Shown here piece after piece: positions 36,039 through 42,612 of a DNA stretch of 50,904 nucleotides (position 1 is its first letter; every line of letters starts with the position of its first letter). Under the pieces are notes generated by a model, which was not told the DNA's origin, made no database searches, and saw only the letters and a list, made by a program, of their open reading frames with translations. A program made the position numbers and the translations under genes. This DNA is from Chloroflexota bacterium (lineage in GTDB: Bacteria > Chloroflexota > Anaerolineae > B4-G1), in NCBI GenBank assembly GCA_024232355.1, contig JAAEPW010001415.1, forward strand, positions 1-50,904, read 5' to 3'.

Positions 36039-38239
36039 ACAAAAGAGAAAGAATGATGATAAAATCAAGAATGAAAAACGGGCTATTGCTCGTTTTAGGC
36101 TTCGCCGTCGTCGTGCTCATCGCCGACCGCAGGCCCGAGACCCCACGCAGTAAATCGTACACCGCACCAGACATCCCAGAAATCGACACGAGCCTGATCG
36201 ACCCTCTTTTGGTAGATTACGAGCCTTTTGAAGACGAACCACAAGCAGGCGACGGCCACATAGTCATTGACCTCTCCCACGCCAACAACCTGGAAATCAA
36301 CGATCTATCGCCGTTACGGGACCGCTTGGAAGCCCGAAACGTCACCATCGAGACCTTTGAAGGCATCGATGTGCCCTTGTCGAACCAACTACACCGCGCT
36401 ACCGCCTTGCTCGTTATCGCCCCGACAGAAAAATTCACAGCCGAAGAACAAGAAGCCATCGCGAATTTTGTGGCGGACGGCGGGCGGCTGCTCTTGGCCG
36501 CCGATCCCACCCGCCCCGTGCCGGAGGAAGAAAACGGTGACGAGTTCCCCTCCCTGTATTCGGCCTTTTTTCCCACCAGCGCCGTTCCTGCCATCAACAG
36601 CCTGGCGCGCAATTTTGGCGTGATCTATTTTGACGATTACGTCTACAACTTGGAAGATAACGCGGGCAATTACCGTCACGTCAAGTTTACCTCCTTTGAT
36701 GACGAACACCCGCTCACCCAAGACATCGACACGGCGATCTTTTTCGCCGCCCACTCTTTGCGCAGCGACGGCCTCTCGCTCGTCGTGGGAGATGCAGACA
36801 CCCATTCTCCAATGCGCACCGGCGAGACCGACCTCGCCGTCGTGACCCTGACCAACGACGAGCGCGTGCTGGCCCTGGGCGACGTCACCTTTCTGACGGC
36901 CCCTTATCACACAATGGGCGACAATGACCGCTTTCTCAGCCACATTGCCGACTGGTTGGCCATAGACGGGCGCGCTCGGGATAACGTAGACGATTTCCCC
37001 TACATCTTTGAGCGTCCCGTAGACCTGGTGCAGGCCAGTGACGACTTTCTCGACCCCCAACTCATCGCCCAGGGCAGCGAGTTGCAGGCGTTTTTCGAGC
37101 AGGCCGGTCTCACCCTGAATTTTCGCGCCGCCGCCGAACCGGACCACGACGCACTCTTGGTCGCCACTTTTGACGATCTGGAACGGGTGCAGGATTATCT
37201 GGTCACAGCCGGTGTTACCATCACCGTAGATACCGACGAGAAAGAGGAAACCAAAGAGATTATCGTCACCGACGTCTACACCGGCGAGACAGAGATCGAA
37301 GAACCGATCGAGGAAAAAGAACCAGAGAGTAAAAGCATCCCAGGCACCATCACCATCGAAACGATGGGAACGATAGGCGTTCAGGGAACCACGCTCTTTA
37401 TCATCGACCGCAGCGACGAACACGTGGCCGTCGTCGTCCTGGCTCAAGACAGCGAGGCCATCGCCAGCGCGGTGGAACGGCTATCGACCAACGACCTGTT
37501 GGGCTGCATCCAGGCGGAGGCAGTGACCGTCTGCTCCACCGGCGAGGCGCAAGACGGCCTGGAAACCGACGCCGAGCCCGACGACACCAAGGAACCTGCC
37601 AATGGAGAGGCTAGCGGCGGGCGCGTTTTCGTTCTCGCAGACAATGACAAGCTCAACGGCGCACGCACCAGTGCCGCTGAATTTGAGGCCATCCTCAGTG
37701 AATTCTACGACGTCACCGTCTGGTTCGTCTCGCAAGACGGTGTGCCCACCGACGACGACCTGGTTGGGTACGAGGTGTACATCATAGACTCGGGCGATTA
37801 CGAGTTCGATTTGGAAAATATTGACGCTTTTTCCGCTGTGGAGAATATCGAGAGCGGCGGCGTGATGCTCATCGGTGCCCAATCAATGCCGCTTTTCAGT
37901 ATCGACTTTCAACCCATCGACGATTTGCAAATCGCTGATGCATCCCATCCCCTAGCCGCCGGCTTTGCCGCGGACGACGTTTTTCCTCTGCTGGCATCCG
38001 AAAGCGGTATTCCAGCTATGGTCATCGACGACGCCGTCGCCGAAGAGTTTCAAGTAGTTTTGGCGCGCGGCCCCAACAGCGCCGAGTCCGGCACACCCAG
38101 CCTCATCACCGCCGTCGATGAGGCTGAGGACGTCAGCCACATTATCATTGCTGCCTTTGCCTTTTACCGCCTGCCGGAGGAGGTCCAGCGCACCCTGGCC
38201 CTGAACGCAATCGAGTGGTTGATGGAAGCCAGTCGGTAA
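36035..38239 (+). CDS. Large exported protein with GATase-like/DUF4350-type repeats
   Basis: 734 residues, starting inside the stop of the protease gene (ATGA). The N-terminal signal-anchor is about residues 14-30 (GLLLVLGFAVVVLIA). About 70-330 resembles the DUF4350 / amidotransferase-like fold: IDLSHANNLEINDLSPLRDRL, LLVIAPTEKFTAEE, FVADGGRLLLAADPT and LALGDVTFLTAP. After an acidic Glu/Asp-rich segment (about 405-435), a second such unit appears at about 530-730 (RVFVLADND, YEVYIIDSGDYEF, GGVMLIGAQ). The protein is strongly acidic throughout. No catalytic triad was recognised. Function unknown; the operon suggests a cell-surface partner of the S49 protease. Confidence 0.75.
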   Translation: MNKRERMMIKSRMKNGLLLVLGFAVVVLIADRRPETPRSKSYTAPDIPEIDTSLIDPLLVDYEPFEDEPQAGDGHIVIDLSHANNLEINDLSPLRDRLEARNVTIETFEGIDVPLSNQLHRATALLVIAPTEKFTAEEQEAIANFVADGGRLLLAADPTRPVPEEENGDEFPSLYSAFFPTSAVPAINSLARNFGVIYFDDYVYNLEDNAGNYRHVKFTSFDDEHPLTQDIDTAIFFAAHSLRSDGLSLVVGDADTHSPMRTGETDLAVVTLTNDERVLALGDVTFLTAPYHTMGDNDRFLSHIADWLAIDGRARDNVDDFPYIFERPVDLVQASDDFLDPQLIAQGSELQAFFEQAGLTLNFRAAAEPDHDALLVATFDDLERVQDYLVTAGVTITVDTDEKEETKEIIVTDVYTGETEIEEPIEEKEPESKSIPGTITIETMGTIGVQGTTLFIIDRSDEHVAVVVLAQDSEAIASAVERLSTNDLLGCIQAEAVTVCSTGEAQDGLETDAEPDDTKEPANGEASGGRVFVLADNDKLNGARTSAAEFEAILSEFYDVTVWFVSQDGVPTDDDLVGYEVYIIDSGDYEFDLENIDAFSAVENIESGGVMLIGAQSMPLFSIDFQPIDDLQIADASHPLAAGFAADDVFPLLASESGIPAMVIDDAVAEEFQVVLARGPNSAESGTPSLITAVDEAEDVSHIIIAAFAFYRLPEEVQRTLALNAIEWLMEASR

Positions 38240-38278
38240 CGCGGTTGGAAACCGCACATACAAGAACGAGTTTCATCA

Positions 38279-38309
38279 CACGGGCCTGGAAACAATTTCC
38301 AGGCCCGTG
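38279..38309 (+). terminator. Rho-independent terminator of the S49 protease operon
   Basis: A perfect 14-bp stem CACGGGCCTGGAAA/TTTCCAGGCCCGTG with a 3-nt loop, followed by ATCTTTT, 40 bp after the stop at 38239. Confidence 0.8.
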
Positions 38310-38541
38310 ATCTTTTGGATATGTTTCACCCGTGATGATCCAACCCTTGACATTCACCAGAAACCCGGTCTTGTGTCCACAGATCGTGCCATCGGTACGT
38401 ATGTGACCTACTGTGGCGTCAGAATTGCCGAATGCCTGTGGCAAATTGGGAATCAACTCGCGGGCCACATCACGCACATACTCTACGAGACTTGCGGGTT
38501 TCTGTATCATTTGGGATGCATCCGGGTTAGAAATACAAAAA
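38310..38541. other. Intergenic stretch with an uncertain minus-strand frame
   Basis: A minus-strand frame from ATG 38510 (MIQKPASLVEYVRDVARELI, then TDGTICGHKTGFLVNVKGWII) looks protein-like but lacks a ribosome-binding site, runs through the terminator at 38279-38309 and ends inside the opposite gene at 38145. It may be a gene remnant. Nothing else was recognised. Confidence 0.25.
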
Positions 38542-38566
38542 AGCCCCCGCCGCTTGAGCGGGGGCT
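38542..38566 (-). terminator. Terminator for minus-strand transcription past the Ro60 gene
   Basis: Stem AGCCCCCGC/GCGGGGGCT with T-run TTTTTTG on the minus strand, about 190 bp after the Ro60 gene stop. Confidence 0.7.
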
Positions 38567-38609
38567 ATGTCTTTGCACCTTTTGCTATACCTAGTGTTTC
38601 GCGGCGTTA

Positions 38610-38759
38610 ATGAACCTACAGTTTAGAATTGCCGACTATCAACGCAAACTGCCTATTATGATGCTAATCTACCGCGAAACACTTGAGCAGTTGGGTGTCA
38701 AAGTTTGTATTACGCGTGAACGTGTTCACGGTGGGGATATTTACGCCCAACTGCACTAG
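38610..38759 (+). CDS. Short 49-residue frame, possibly a remnant
   Basis: ATG at 38610 to TAG at 38757-38759: FRIADYQRKLPIMMLIYRET, then LEQLGVKVCITRERVHGGDI. Composition is protein-like, but there is no ribosome-binding site or promoter, and an in-frame stop lies just upstream. It may be the C-terminal remnant of a larger gene. Its 3' end overlaps the Ro60 gene tail on the other strand. No family recognised. Confidence 0.3.
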   Translation: MNLQFRIADYQRKLPIMMLIYRETLEQLGVKVCITRERVHGGDIYAQLH

Positions 38760-40339
38760 CCTGTGGCAAAATCACTGATTATGCGCGATGTCGCTGCATC
38801 AAAGCCGACGACGTCCAGCATACCTGCGTCATTAGGATCAGCAATTGAAAAGCCATTGCTTACCATCCCAACTACAACCAGCTTGGCGCGTGGGTTGTAC
38901 TTGCGCCTGTATTGCTCCAGGGCCTGTGCTGGATGGATGTTCCCCGCCCAGGTCTCGCTGTCTGTATAGATCACGAATGTGTCCACATCCCGTACACGGT
39001 TCTTGAGCGCCCAGAGCATTGGTTGCGCACAGTCGGTGCCGCCGAACGGCATCCGGTCGAATTTCTTGCACACATCATCGATCCGCTGCCTTGGCGAGAT
39101 GCTGATAGGCACAAGCTGATGAGAGAACGCCAGGAACGTGTGTCGGCGTTCGGTCGCAGCCGTTACCAGGGCCATTGCCGCACTGCCCGTCCGTGGAGTG
39201 ATTCCACCGACACCGGCGATGTTGCCCCAGGTCATCGAAGCACTCACGTCCACGGCCAGAACAACATGTTTGCCAATTGACTCCACGTTCTTGAACGTCT
39301 TGTAGAACGCCGCATCCAGCGCATCCACGACCTGTGACACCGCCTCCCACTGACCACGCCCTCTGATACCCTTGCCCTGAGCGTACGTGTTCAATGCCGC
39401 CAGAACAGCCAATGGGTGGATACGGGCCTTGCCCAACTGCCCATCGTCTTTCAGCCTGCAAGTGACGGCGTCGATTGCGTCCCAGTTGCCCTTGACCAGC
39501 AATCCAACCTTGGACATGTTACCCAGGTTGCGGAGCATGGCCGTCATGGGCATCTTTTCGAGCAGTACTGCCCACACATCTGGATCTTTTAGAAACTCGG
39601 TCGGGATCATCTCGCGGGTCAGATCATAGTCTTGGATCAGCTTGGTAATGGTCGAAGCCGTCGTTGCCGTCTGCGCCAGCTCGAATGCAGAGATGATCTT
39701 GGGCGTATGGCCGTTTGCCTCACCTTGCGTCACCCACTTGTAGATTGCGTTGTGCGCCTCTGTCTGTGGTTTAGGGTGCGCCAGTCGCATGACATCTCGA
39801 TGCGTCCAGCCATCCCGCTGGCGGTACTTGATGACCTGGTAAGCCAAGCGATCGGTCTCCTTGTCGTTGTACCAGGCAGCCACGGCCTCCCGCAGACCTC
39901 GTCCCCAACCTCGAAATGCTTTAGCGTATTCAAGGAAATGGAACAGATGTGTACCGATACGGGCCACGCGAGGCAGAACCTCAAAAGCAGCTTGCCGGGT
40001 TTCTGAGTCACCTTCGCCCGCACACATCGCCAGGACGAACAAAGCTGGATCGTTCTTTGGCGCTCGGCCCGCCTCACTGATCTCGACGACGCGGTTGACG
40101 ACACGCACACCGTCGGCACGGATGGTGCGCAGGACCGCCTCGGCGTTACGGACAGTCATCTCGCGTTCCTTCACATAGTACGTACCGCCCTCGCTTCCGA
40201 GAACCAAGAAGCGGTCGAGGCGGGTCCAGTCATCTATCGCCCACGCAAAGCCACCTGCGTTGTTGGCGACCTGTGCCGAACCAGGAATTGGCCGAGACTG
40301 CCGTGTTATACGAGTTGAGAAATGCTTCAAGTACTTCAT
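38756..40339 (-). CDS. rsr: Ro60-family RNA-binding protein (TROVE + VWA domains)
   Basis: 527 residues, ATG 40339 with AGGAGG 8 nt upstream. The N-terminal TROVE/HEAT-repeat ring (about 15-330) is recognisable by NNAGGFAWAIDDWTRLDRFLVLGSEGGTYY, KNDPALFVLAMC, FRGWGRGLREAVAAWY, QRDGWTHRDVMRLAHPK and HPLAVLAALNTYAQGKG, all hallmarks of Ro60/Rsr. The C-terminal von Willebrand A domain (about 360-527) has an intact MIDAS (DVSASM). Bacterial Rsr proteins bind Y RNAs and act in RNA quality control, rRNA maturation and stress survival, in Deinococcus together with PNPase. The five Y-RNA-like elements and the tRNA array directly upstream on the same strand make it very likely that the binding partners are encoded here. 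Confidence 0.96.
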   Translation of the reverse strand: MKYLKHFSTRITRQSRPIPGSAQVANNAGGFAWAIDDWTRLDRFLVLGSEGGTYYVKEREMTVRNAEAVLRTIRADGVRVVNRVVEISEAGRAPKNDPALFVLAMCAGEGDSETRQAAFEVLPRVARIGTHLFHFLEYAKAFRGWGRGLREAVAAWYNDKETDRLAYQVIKYRQRDGWTHRDVMRLAHPKPQTEAHNAIYKWVTQGEANGHTPKIISAFELAQTATTASTITKLIQDYDLTREMIPTEFLKDPDVWAVLLEKMPMTAMLRNLGNMSKVGLLVKGNWDAIDAVTCRLKDDGQLGKARIHPLAVLAALNTYAQGKGIRGRGQWEAVSQVVDALDAAFYKTFKNVESIGKHVVLAVDVSASMTWGNIAGVGGITPRTGSAAMALVTAATERRHTFLAFSHQLVPISISPRQRIDDVCKKFDRMPFGGTDCAQPMLWALKNRVRDVDTFVIYTDSETWAGNIHPAQALEQYRRKYNPRAKLVVVGMVSNGFSIADPNDAGMLDVVGFDAATSRIISDFATG

Positions 40340-40363
40340 CTGTCAATCCTCCTCAAAGATTTT

Positions 40364-40420
40364 CGGGCAAGTTGGCGCCATTGGGAGTTATTTTCAAGAT
40401 AACCCATAGGCATCGGCCCG
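40364..40420 (-). ncRNA. Y-RNA-like element 5, canonical order, in the Ro60 leader
   Basis: Reads CGGGCCGATGCC, then TATGGGTTATC, and closes with CCCAATGGC and CTTGCCCG. Stem 1 is CGGGC/GCCCG; an asymmetric internal loop follows, then stem 2 GCCTATGGG/CCCAATGGC with two mismatches. The GG-CCGA ... GGTTATC arrangement matches the conserved Ro-binding strand of Y RNAs (vertebrate Y1 has GGUCCGAAG and GAGUUAUC). It ends 25 nt before the Ro60 start codon, just ahead of the AGGAGG. Confidence 0.7.
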
Positions 40421-40424
40421 AAGG

Positions 40425-40509
40425 CGGGGGCGTTTGGAATTGAACCAAAATTAACCGATAACCGTTCACCAGCGGCCCATAAGGCGAATGATGGCGACGG
40501 ATCGCCCCC
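40425..40509 (-). ncRNA. Y-RNA-like element 4: permuted Y stem in a tRNA-like minihelix
   Basis: Acceptor-like stem GGGGGCG/CGCCCCC with a following G, and T arm TTTGG-TTCAATT-CCAAA. Between them, in place of D and anticodon arms, is the Y motif in permuted order: CCGTCGCCATCATTCGCC, a TTAT loop, then GGGCCGCTGGTGAACGG and TTATC. The D arm is absent. Confidence 0.75.
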
Positions 40510-40514
40510 GTGAG

Positions 40515-40602
40515 TGGTCCCGCTTGGACTCGAACCAAGTTAGCCAGATAACCGTATCCTGTCGGCCCACATCAGGCAAATTGTATGAACGGAAACGGGA
40601 CC
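40515..40602 (-). ncRNA. Y-RNA-like element 3: permuted Y stem in a tRNA-like minihelix
   Basis: Acceptor GGTCCCG/CGGGACC plus A at the discriminator position; T arm CTTGG-TTCGAGT-CCAAG. The Y motif between them is permuted: ACAATTTGCC, loop TGATGT, then GGGCCGACAGGATACGG and TTATC. There is no D arm. Confidence 0.78.
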
Positions 40603-40608
40603 ATATAG

Positions 40609-40727
40609 GGTGGGGAGCCGGATTCGAACCGACGCCTCTCCATCCGCAGTGGTAACCGTTCATCTGCGGCCCATCAGGCAAATGGTGACGAACGGAATTT
40701 AGCGCTCTTCCACTGAGCTATCCCCAC
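40609..40727 (-). ncRNA. Y-RNA-like element 2: permuted Y stem inside a nearly complete tRNA
   Basis: 119 nt. Acceptor GTGGGGA/TCCCCAC, U8-A9, D arm GCTC-AGTGGAA-GAGC and T arm GTCGG-TTCGAAT-CCGGC are all intact. Where the anticodon arm should be there is a hairpin CCGTTCGTC/GATGAACGG (9 bp) with the internal loop ACCATTT/CGCA, a short GCC/GGC stem and a TGAT cap. The strand GGGCCG ... GGTTACC is the Y-RNA Ro-binding sequence. No readable anticodon, so it is not a translating tRNA. It resembles YrlA-type bacterial Y RNAs that carry a tRNA-like module. Confidence 0.85.
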
Positions 40728-40740
40728 CTTGTTAAAGTTT

Positions 40741-40842
40741 GCGGGCAAATGGTGCAGGTCGGAAACAGACTTTTTGTCTGCCGGGGTTGATTGTGCCCCG
40801 ATTGTTTATCTGGAACCGATAACCGACACTGCTTCGGCCCAC
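40741..40842 (-). ncRNA. Y-RNA-like element 1, canonical order
   Basis: Reads GTGGGCCGAAGCAG, T, GTCGGTTATCGG and ends CCGACCTGCACCATTTGCCCGC split across the stem. Stem 1 GTGGGC/GCCCGC; internal loop CGAA opposite ACCATTT; stem 2 GCAG-GTCGG/CCGAC-CTGC with one bulged T; then a TTATC-containing loop with two side hairpins (CAGAC/GTCTG and CGGGG/CCCCG). Compare vertebrate Y1: GGUC-CGAAG-GUAGUGAG-UUAUC paired with CUCACUAC-UGCACUU-GACU. The match in order, spacing and loop sequence is strong. Confidence 0.85.
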
Positions 40843-40862
40843 ATTGAGTTACCCCAAACACA

Positions 40863-41399
40863 TTACGCCGCAATGTAAATCTTCCATTCCTCCGGAATTT
40901 CACCACCGACTATCAGATAATTGGTACGCGGACGCTTTGGCTCCCATCGTAACTGCATTCCTGCCTCATGTGGCGTCCGGTCAGCCTTACGATGATTGCA
41001 ACAGTAACAGGCACAAGCCGTATTGCTCCAGGTGCTGCCACCGCCACGGCTGCTAGGAACTAGGTGTTCAACTGTAAAGTCTGCGCGAGACAGTATCTTG
41101 CCCTTGCGTCTATCGCCCACCGTGACACCGCAATAGATACAGATATAGTCATCGCGGCTCAAGACTGCGCGACGGCTCCACGTTGCCGTCATGTGTGGTA
41201 CATTGACATAGTAGCGCAGACGAATGATGGAGGGCACTTGAAAAACGCGGCTAGGAGTGCGCAGCCGCGCAGCCACGCCGTCCACAGAGTCCACGACATC
41301 ACGCATCAGCAAATCCACAGCGTTTTTGATCGTGACCGTCTGCAATGGGACGTATGAAGCATTGAGTAGCAGAACTGCCCGTGCATTTACGTTGACCAT
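40863..41399 (-). CDS. HNH endonuclease
   Basis: 178 residues from the ATG at 41399, which has AGGAGG four to five nt upstream; this excludes the tRNA sequences further upstream. The N-terminal part LLLNASYVPLQTVTIKNAVDLLMRD and SIIRLRYYVNVP are typical of a widespread HNH family. The nuclease core is SRDDYICIYCG, FTVEHLVPSSRGG, WSNTACACYCCNHRKADRTP: two CxxC pairs for structural zinc and the HNH residues. It sits between the tRNA array and the Y-RNA-like elements, all on the same strand. It could be a free-standing homing-type nuclease, as in phage tRNA clusters, or part of the island; the target is unknown. Confidence 0.92.
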   Translation of the reverse strand: MVNVNARAVLLLNASYVPLQTVTIKNAVDLLMRDVVDSVDGVAARLRTPSRVFQVPSIIRLRYYVNVPHMTATWSRRAVLSRDDYICIYCGVTVGDRRKGKILSRADFTVEHLVPSSRGGGSTWSNTACACYCCNHRKADRTPHEAGMQLRWEPKRPRTNYLIVGGEIPEEWKIYIAA

Positions 41400-41420
41400 G
41401 ACACCTCCTTTTTGAGATAG

Positions 41421-41511
41421 CACCCCCGACTGGACTCGAACCAGTAATGCTTGCGCGCCAGCTTGGGCGTTGTTCAGAAACAACGAGCCCTTCCATTTGG
41501 GCGACGAGGGC
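41421..41511 (-). tRNA. tRNA-like, unusual, anticodon probably CTG (Gln)
   Basis: Acceptor GCCCTCG/CGGGGGT (several G-U pairs), D arm GCCC/GGGC, T arm ACTGG-TTCGAGT-CCAGT. The anticodon arm CGTTG/CAACG encloses an 8-nt loop TTTCTGAA, and a 22-nt variable region follows. CTG is the best anticodon reading but TGA (Ser, which would fit the long variable region) is possible. Confidence 0.65.
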
Positions 41512-41515
41512 ATAG

Positions 41516-41588
41516 AGCCAAGGAAAGGACTTGAACCTTTAACCTCCCACTTACAAAGCGGGTGCTCTGCCAATTGAGCTACCAAGGC
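41516..41588 (-). tRNA. tRNA-Thr(TGT)
   Basis: Anticodon arm CCCGC-TTTGTAA-GTGGG, D arm GCTC/GAGC, T arm AAAGG-TTCAAGT-CCTTT. Acceptor GCCTTGG against CCTTGGC leaves two central T-T mismatches. Confidence 0.85.
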
Positions 41589-41593
41589 ATAGG

Positions 41594-41667
41594 TCGGGAT
41601 GACTGGATTTGAACCAGCGATTTCTACACCCCAAATGTAGCGCCCTGCCAAACTGGGCCACATCCCG
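41594..41667 (-). tRNA. tRNA-Pro(TGG)
   Basis: Acceptor CGGGATG/CATCCCG, anticodon arm CTACA-TTTGGGG-TGTAG, T arm GCTGG-TTCAAAT-CCAGT, discriminator A. Confidence 0.93.
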
Positions 41668-41671
41668 ATAA

Positions 41672-41744
41672 GGCCACCGCTGGGGCTTGAACCCAGGGCC
41701 TCGATCTTACCAAGATCGCGCTCTTCCAACTGAGCTACGGCGGC
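41672..41744 (-). tRNA. tRNA-Thr(GGT)
   Basis: Acceptor GCCGCCG/CGGTGGC, anticodon arm CGATC-TTGGTAA-GATCG, T arm CTGGG-TTCAAGC-CCCAG. Confidence 0.93.
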
Positions 41745-41749
41745 ATAGG

Positions 41750-41823
41750 TGCACCTGGCTGGACTTGAACCAACAACCCTCATCTTGTAAGGATGGCGCT
41801 CTTCGCGTTTGAGCTACAGGTGC
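41750..41823 (-). tRNA. tRNA-Val(TAC)
   Basis: Acceptor GCACCTG/CAGGTGC, anticodon arm CCATC-CTTACAA-GATGA (outer pair mismatched), T arm GTTGG-TTCAAGT-CCAGC, discriminator A. Confidence 0.9.
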
Positions 41824-41827
41824 TCAA

Positions 41828-41898
41828 AGCTGGCAGGAGGAATCGAACCCCCGTCTACCGAGTACAAAACAGCCGTCTTTCCATTAGACTATGCCAGC
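41828..41898 (-). tRNA. tRNA, anticodon probably TGT (Thr)
   Basis: Acceptor GCTGGCA/TGCCAGC, D arm GTCT/AGAC, T arm GGGGG-TTCGATT-CCTCC. Anticodon arm GCTGT-TTTGTAC-TCGGT is weak (one T-T, two wobble pairs), so the isotype is uncertain. Confidence 0.75.
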
Positions 41899-41901
41899 AA
41901 A

Positions 41902-41973
41902 AGACACGGGCGGGAATCGAACCCACGATCACTGATTTTGTAGATCAGCGCCTTTCCACTTAGCTACCGTGTC
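41902..41973 (-). tRNA. tRNA-Cys-like with ACA anticodon
   Basis: Acceptor GACACGG/CCGTGTC, perfect anticodon arm CTGAT-CTACAAA-ATCAG, T arm GTGGG-TTCGATT-CCCGC. The loop is that of a tRNA-Cys (usually CTGCAAA) with G34 replaced by A, giving anticodon ACA for codon UGU. Confidence 0.85.
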
Positions 41974-41978
41974 GTAGG

Positions 41979-42066
41979 CGGAAGGGATGGGGGTCGAACC
42001 CACAAGGCTGTTACACTCCCCGCATTAGCGGTGCGGTGCCGTCGCCATCTATCGGCTTGCCCTTCC
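41979..42066 (-). tRNA. tRNA-Ser(GCT)
   Basis: Acceptor GGAAGGG/CCCTTCC, anticodon arm CCGCA-CCGCTAA-TGCGG, long variable arm, T arm GTGGG-TTCGACC-CCCAT, discriminator G. Confidence 0.92.
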
Positions 42067-42070
42067 ACAG

Positions 42071-42146
42071 TAGGCCAGGTTGGATTTGAACCAACGTTCT
42101 GCACCTTATAAGAGTGCTGCTTGTCACCCGACTCAGCTACTGGCCC
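42071..42146 (-). tRNA. tRNA-Ile(TAT)
   Basis: Acceptor GGGCCAG/CTGGCCT, anticodon arm GCACT-CTTATAA-GGTGC, T arm GTTGG-TTCAAAT-CCAAC, discriminator A. TAT reads AUA directly; most bacteria use a lysidine-modified CAT tRNA instead. Confidence 0.88.
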
Positions 42147-42150
42147 ATAG

Positions 42151-42222
42151 AGCGGGTAGCGGGAATCGAACCCACAACTTTAGCTTGGAAGGCTGACGTG
42201 ATACCAATTTTACCATACCCGC
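42151..42222 (-). tRNA. tRNA-Gly(TCC)
   Basis: Acceptor GCGGGTA/TACCCGC, anticodon loop CTTCCAA, T arm GTGGG-TTCGATT-CCCGC, discriminator T. The anticodon stem has one mismatch. Confidence 0.9.
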
Positions 42223-42226
42223 ATAG

Positions 42227-42300
42227 TACCCACGACAGGACTTGAACCTGCATCAGACCAGCATCGCGAACTGGCGCTCGTCCATTTGAGCTACGCGGGC
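42227..42300 (-). tRNA. tRNA, isotype ambiguous (GCG Arg or CGC Ala)
   Basis: Acceptor GCCCGCG/CGTGGGT (two G-U), D arm GCTC/GAGC, T arm GCAGG-TTCAAGT-CCTGT. The anticodon arm CCAGT-TCGCGAT-GCTGG would give GCG with C33; shifting to keep U33 gives CGC with a 9-nt loop. Confidence 0.7.
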
Positions 42301-42305
42301 CAGAG

Positions 42306-42377
42306 TAGGGCTAGGAAGAATCGAACTCCCGTTTGCGGATTGAAAGTCCGCCGTCCTTGCCGCTAGACGATAGCCCC
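42306..42377 (-). tRNA. tRNA-Glu(TTC)
   Basis: Acceptor GGGGCTA/TAGCCCT, anticodon arm GCGGA-CTTTCAA-TCCGC, T arm GGGAG-TTCGATT-CTTCC, discriminator A. Confidence 0.92.
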
Positions 42378-42381
42378 ATAG

Positions 42382-42454
42382 TGATCCAGGTGGGCAACGA
42401 TCCCACAACCTGTCGGTTAAAAGCCGACTACTCTGCCAATTGAGCTACTGGATC
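42382..42454 (-). tRNA. tRNA-Lys(TTT) with unusual T loop
   Basis: Acceptor GATCCAG/CTGGATC, anticodon arm GTCGG-CTTTTAA-CCGAC, T stem GTGGG/CCCAC enclosing ATCGTTG instead of TTCRANY: positions 54 and 58 are exchanged (A54, T58). Confidence 0.9.
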
Positions 42455-42457
42455 ATA

Positions 42458-42531
42458 AACCCTCGGCGGGAATCGAACCCGCGCCATTCCCGCTTAGGAG
42501 GCGGGTGCTCTTCCTTCTGAGCTACGAGGGC
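42458..42531 (-). tRNA. tRNA-Arg(CCT)
   Basis: Acceptor GCCCTCG/CGAGGGT, anticodon arm CCCGC-CTCCTAA-GCGGG, T arm GCGGG-TTCGATT-CCCGC. Confidence 0.92.
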
Positions 42532-42535
42532 ACAG

Positions 42536-42607
42536 TGTGTCCCATCCGAATTGAACGGATGCCTTCGGCTCTTCAGGCCAACGCTCTACCAACTGAGCTA
42601 AGGACAC
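42536..42607 (-). tRNA. tRNA-Phe(GAA)
   Basis: Acceptor GTGTCCT/GGGACAC, anticodon arm TTGGC-CTGAAGA-GCCGA, T arm ATCCG-TTCAATT-CGGAT, discriminator A. Confidence 0.93.
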
Positions 42608-42612
42608 AAGAG

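Noticed and set aside
36389..37447. Minus-strand frame of 352 codons opposite the exported protein gene
   Set aside because: Antisense shadow of a strongly biased coding sequence, with no domains.
38145..38510. Minus-strand frame of 121 codons
   Set aside because: No ribosome-binding site, passes through a strong terminator hairpin and ends inside an opposing gene. Kept only as an uncertain intergenic remnant.
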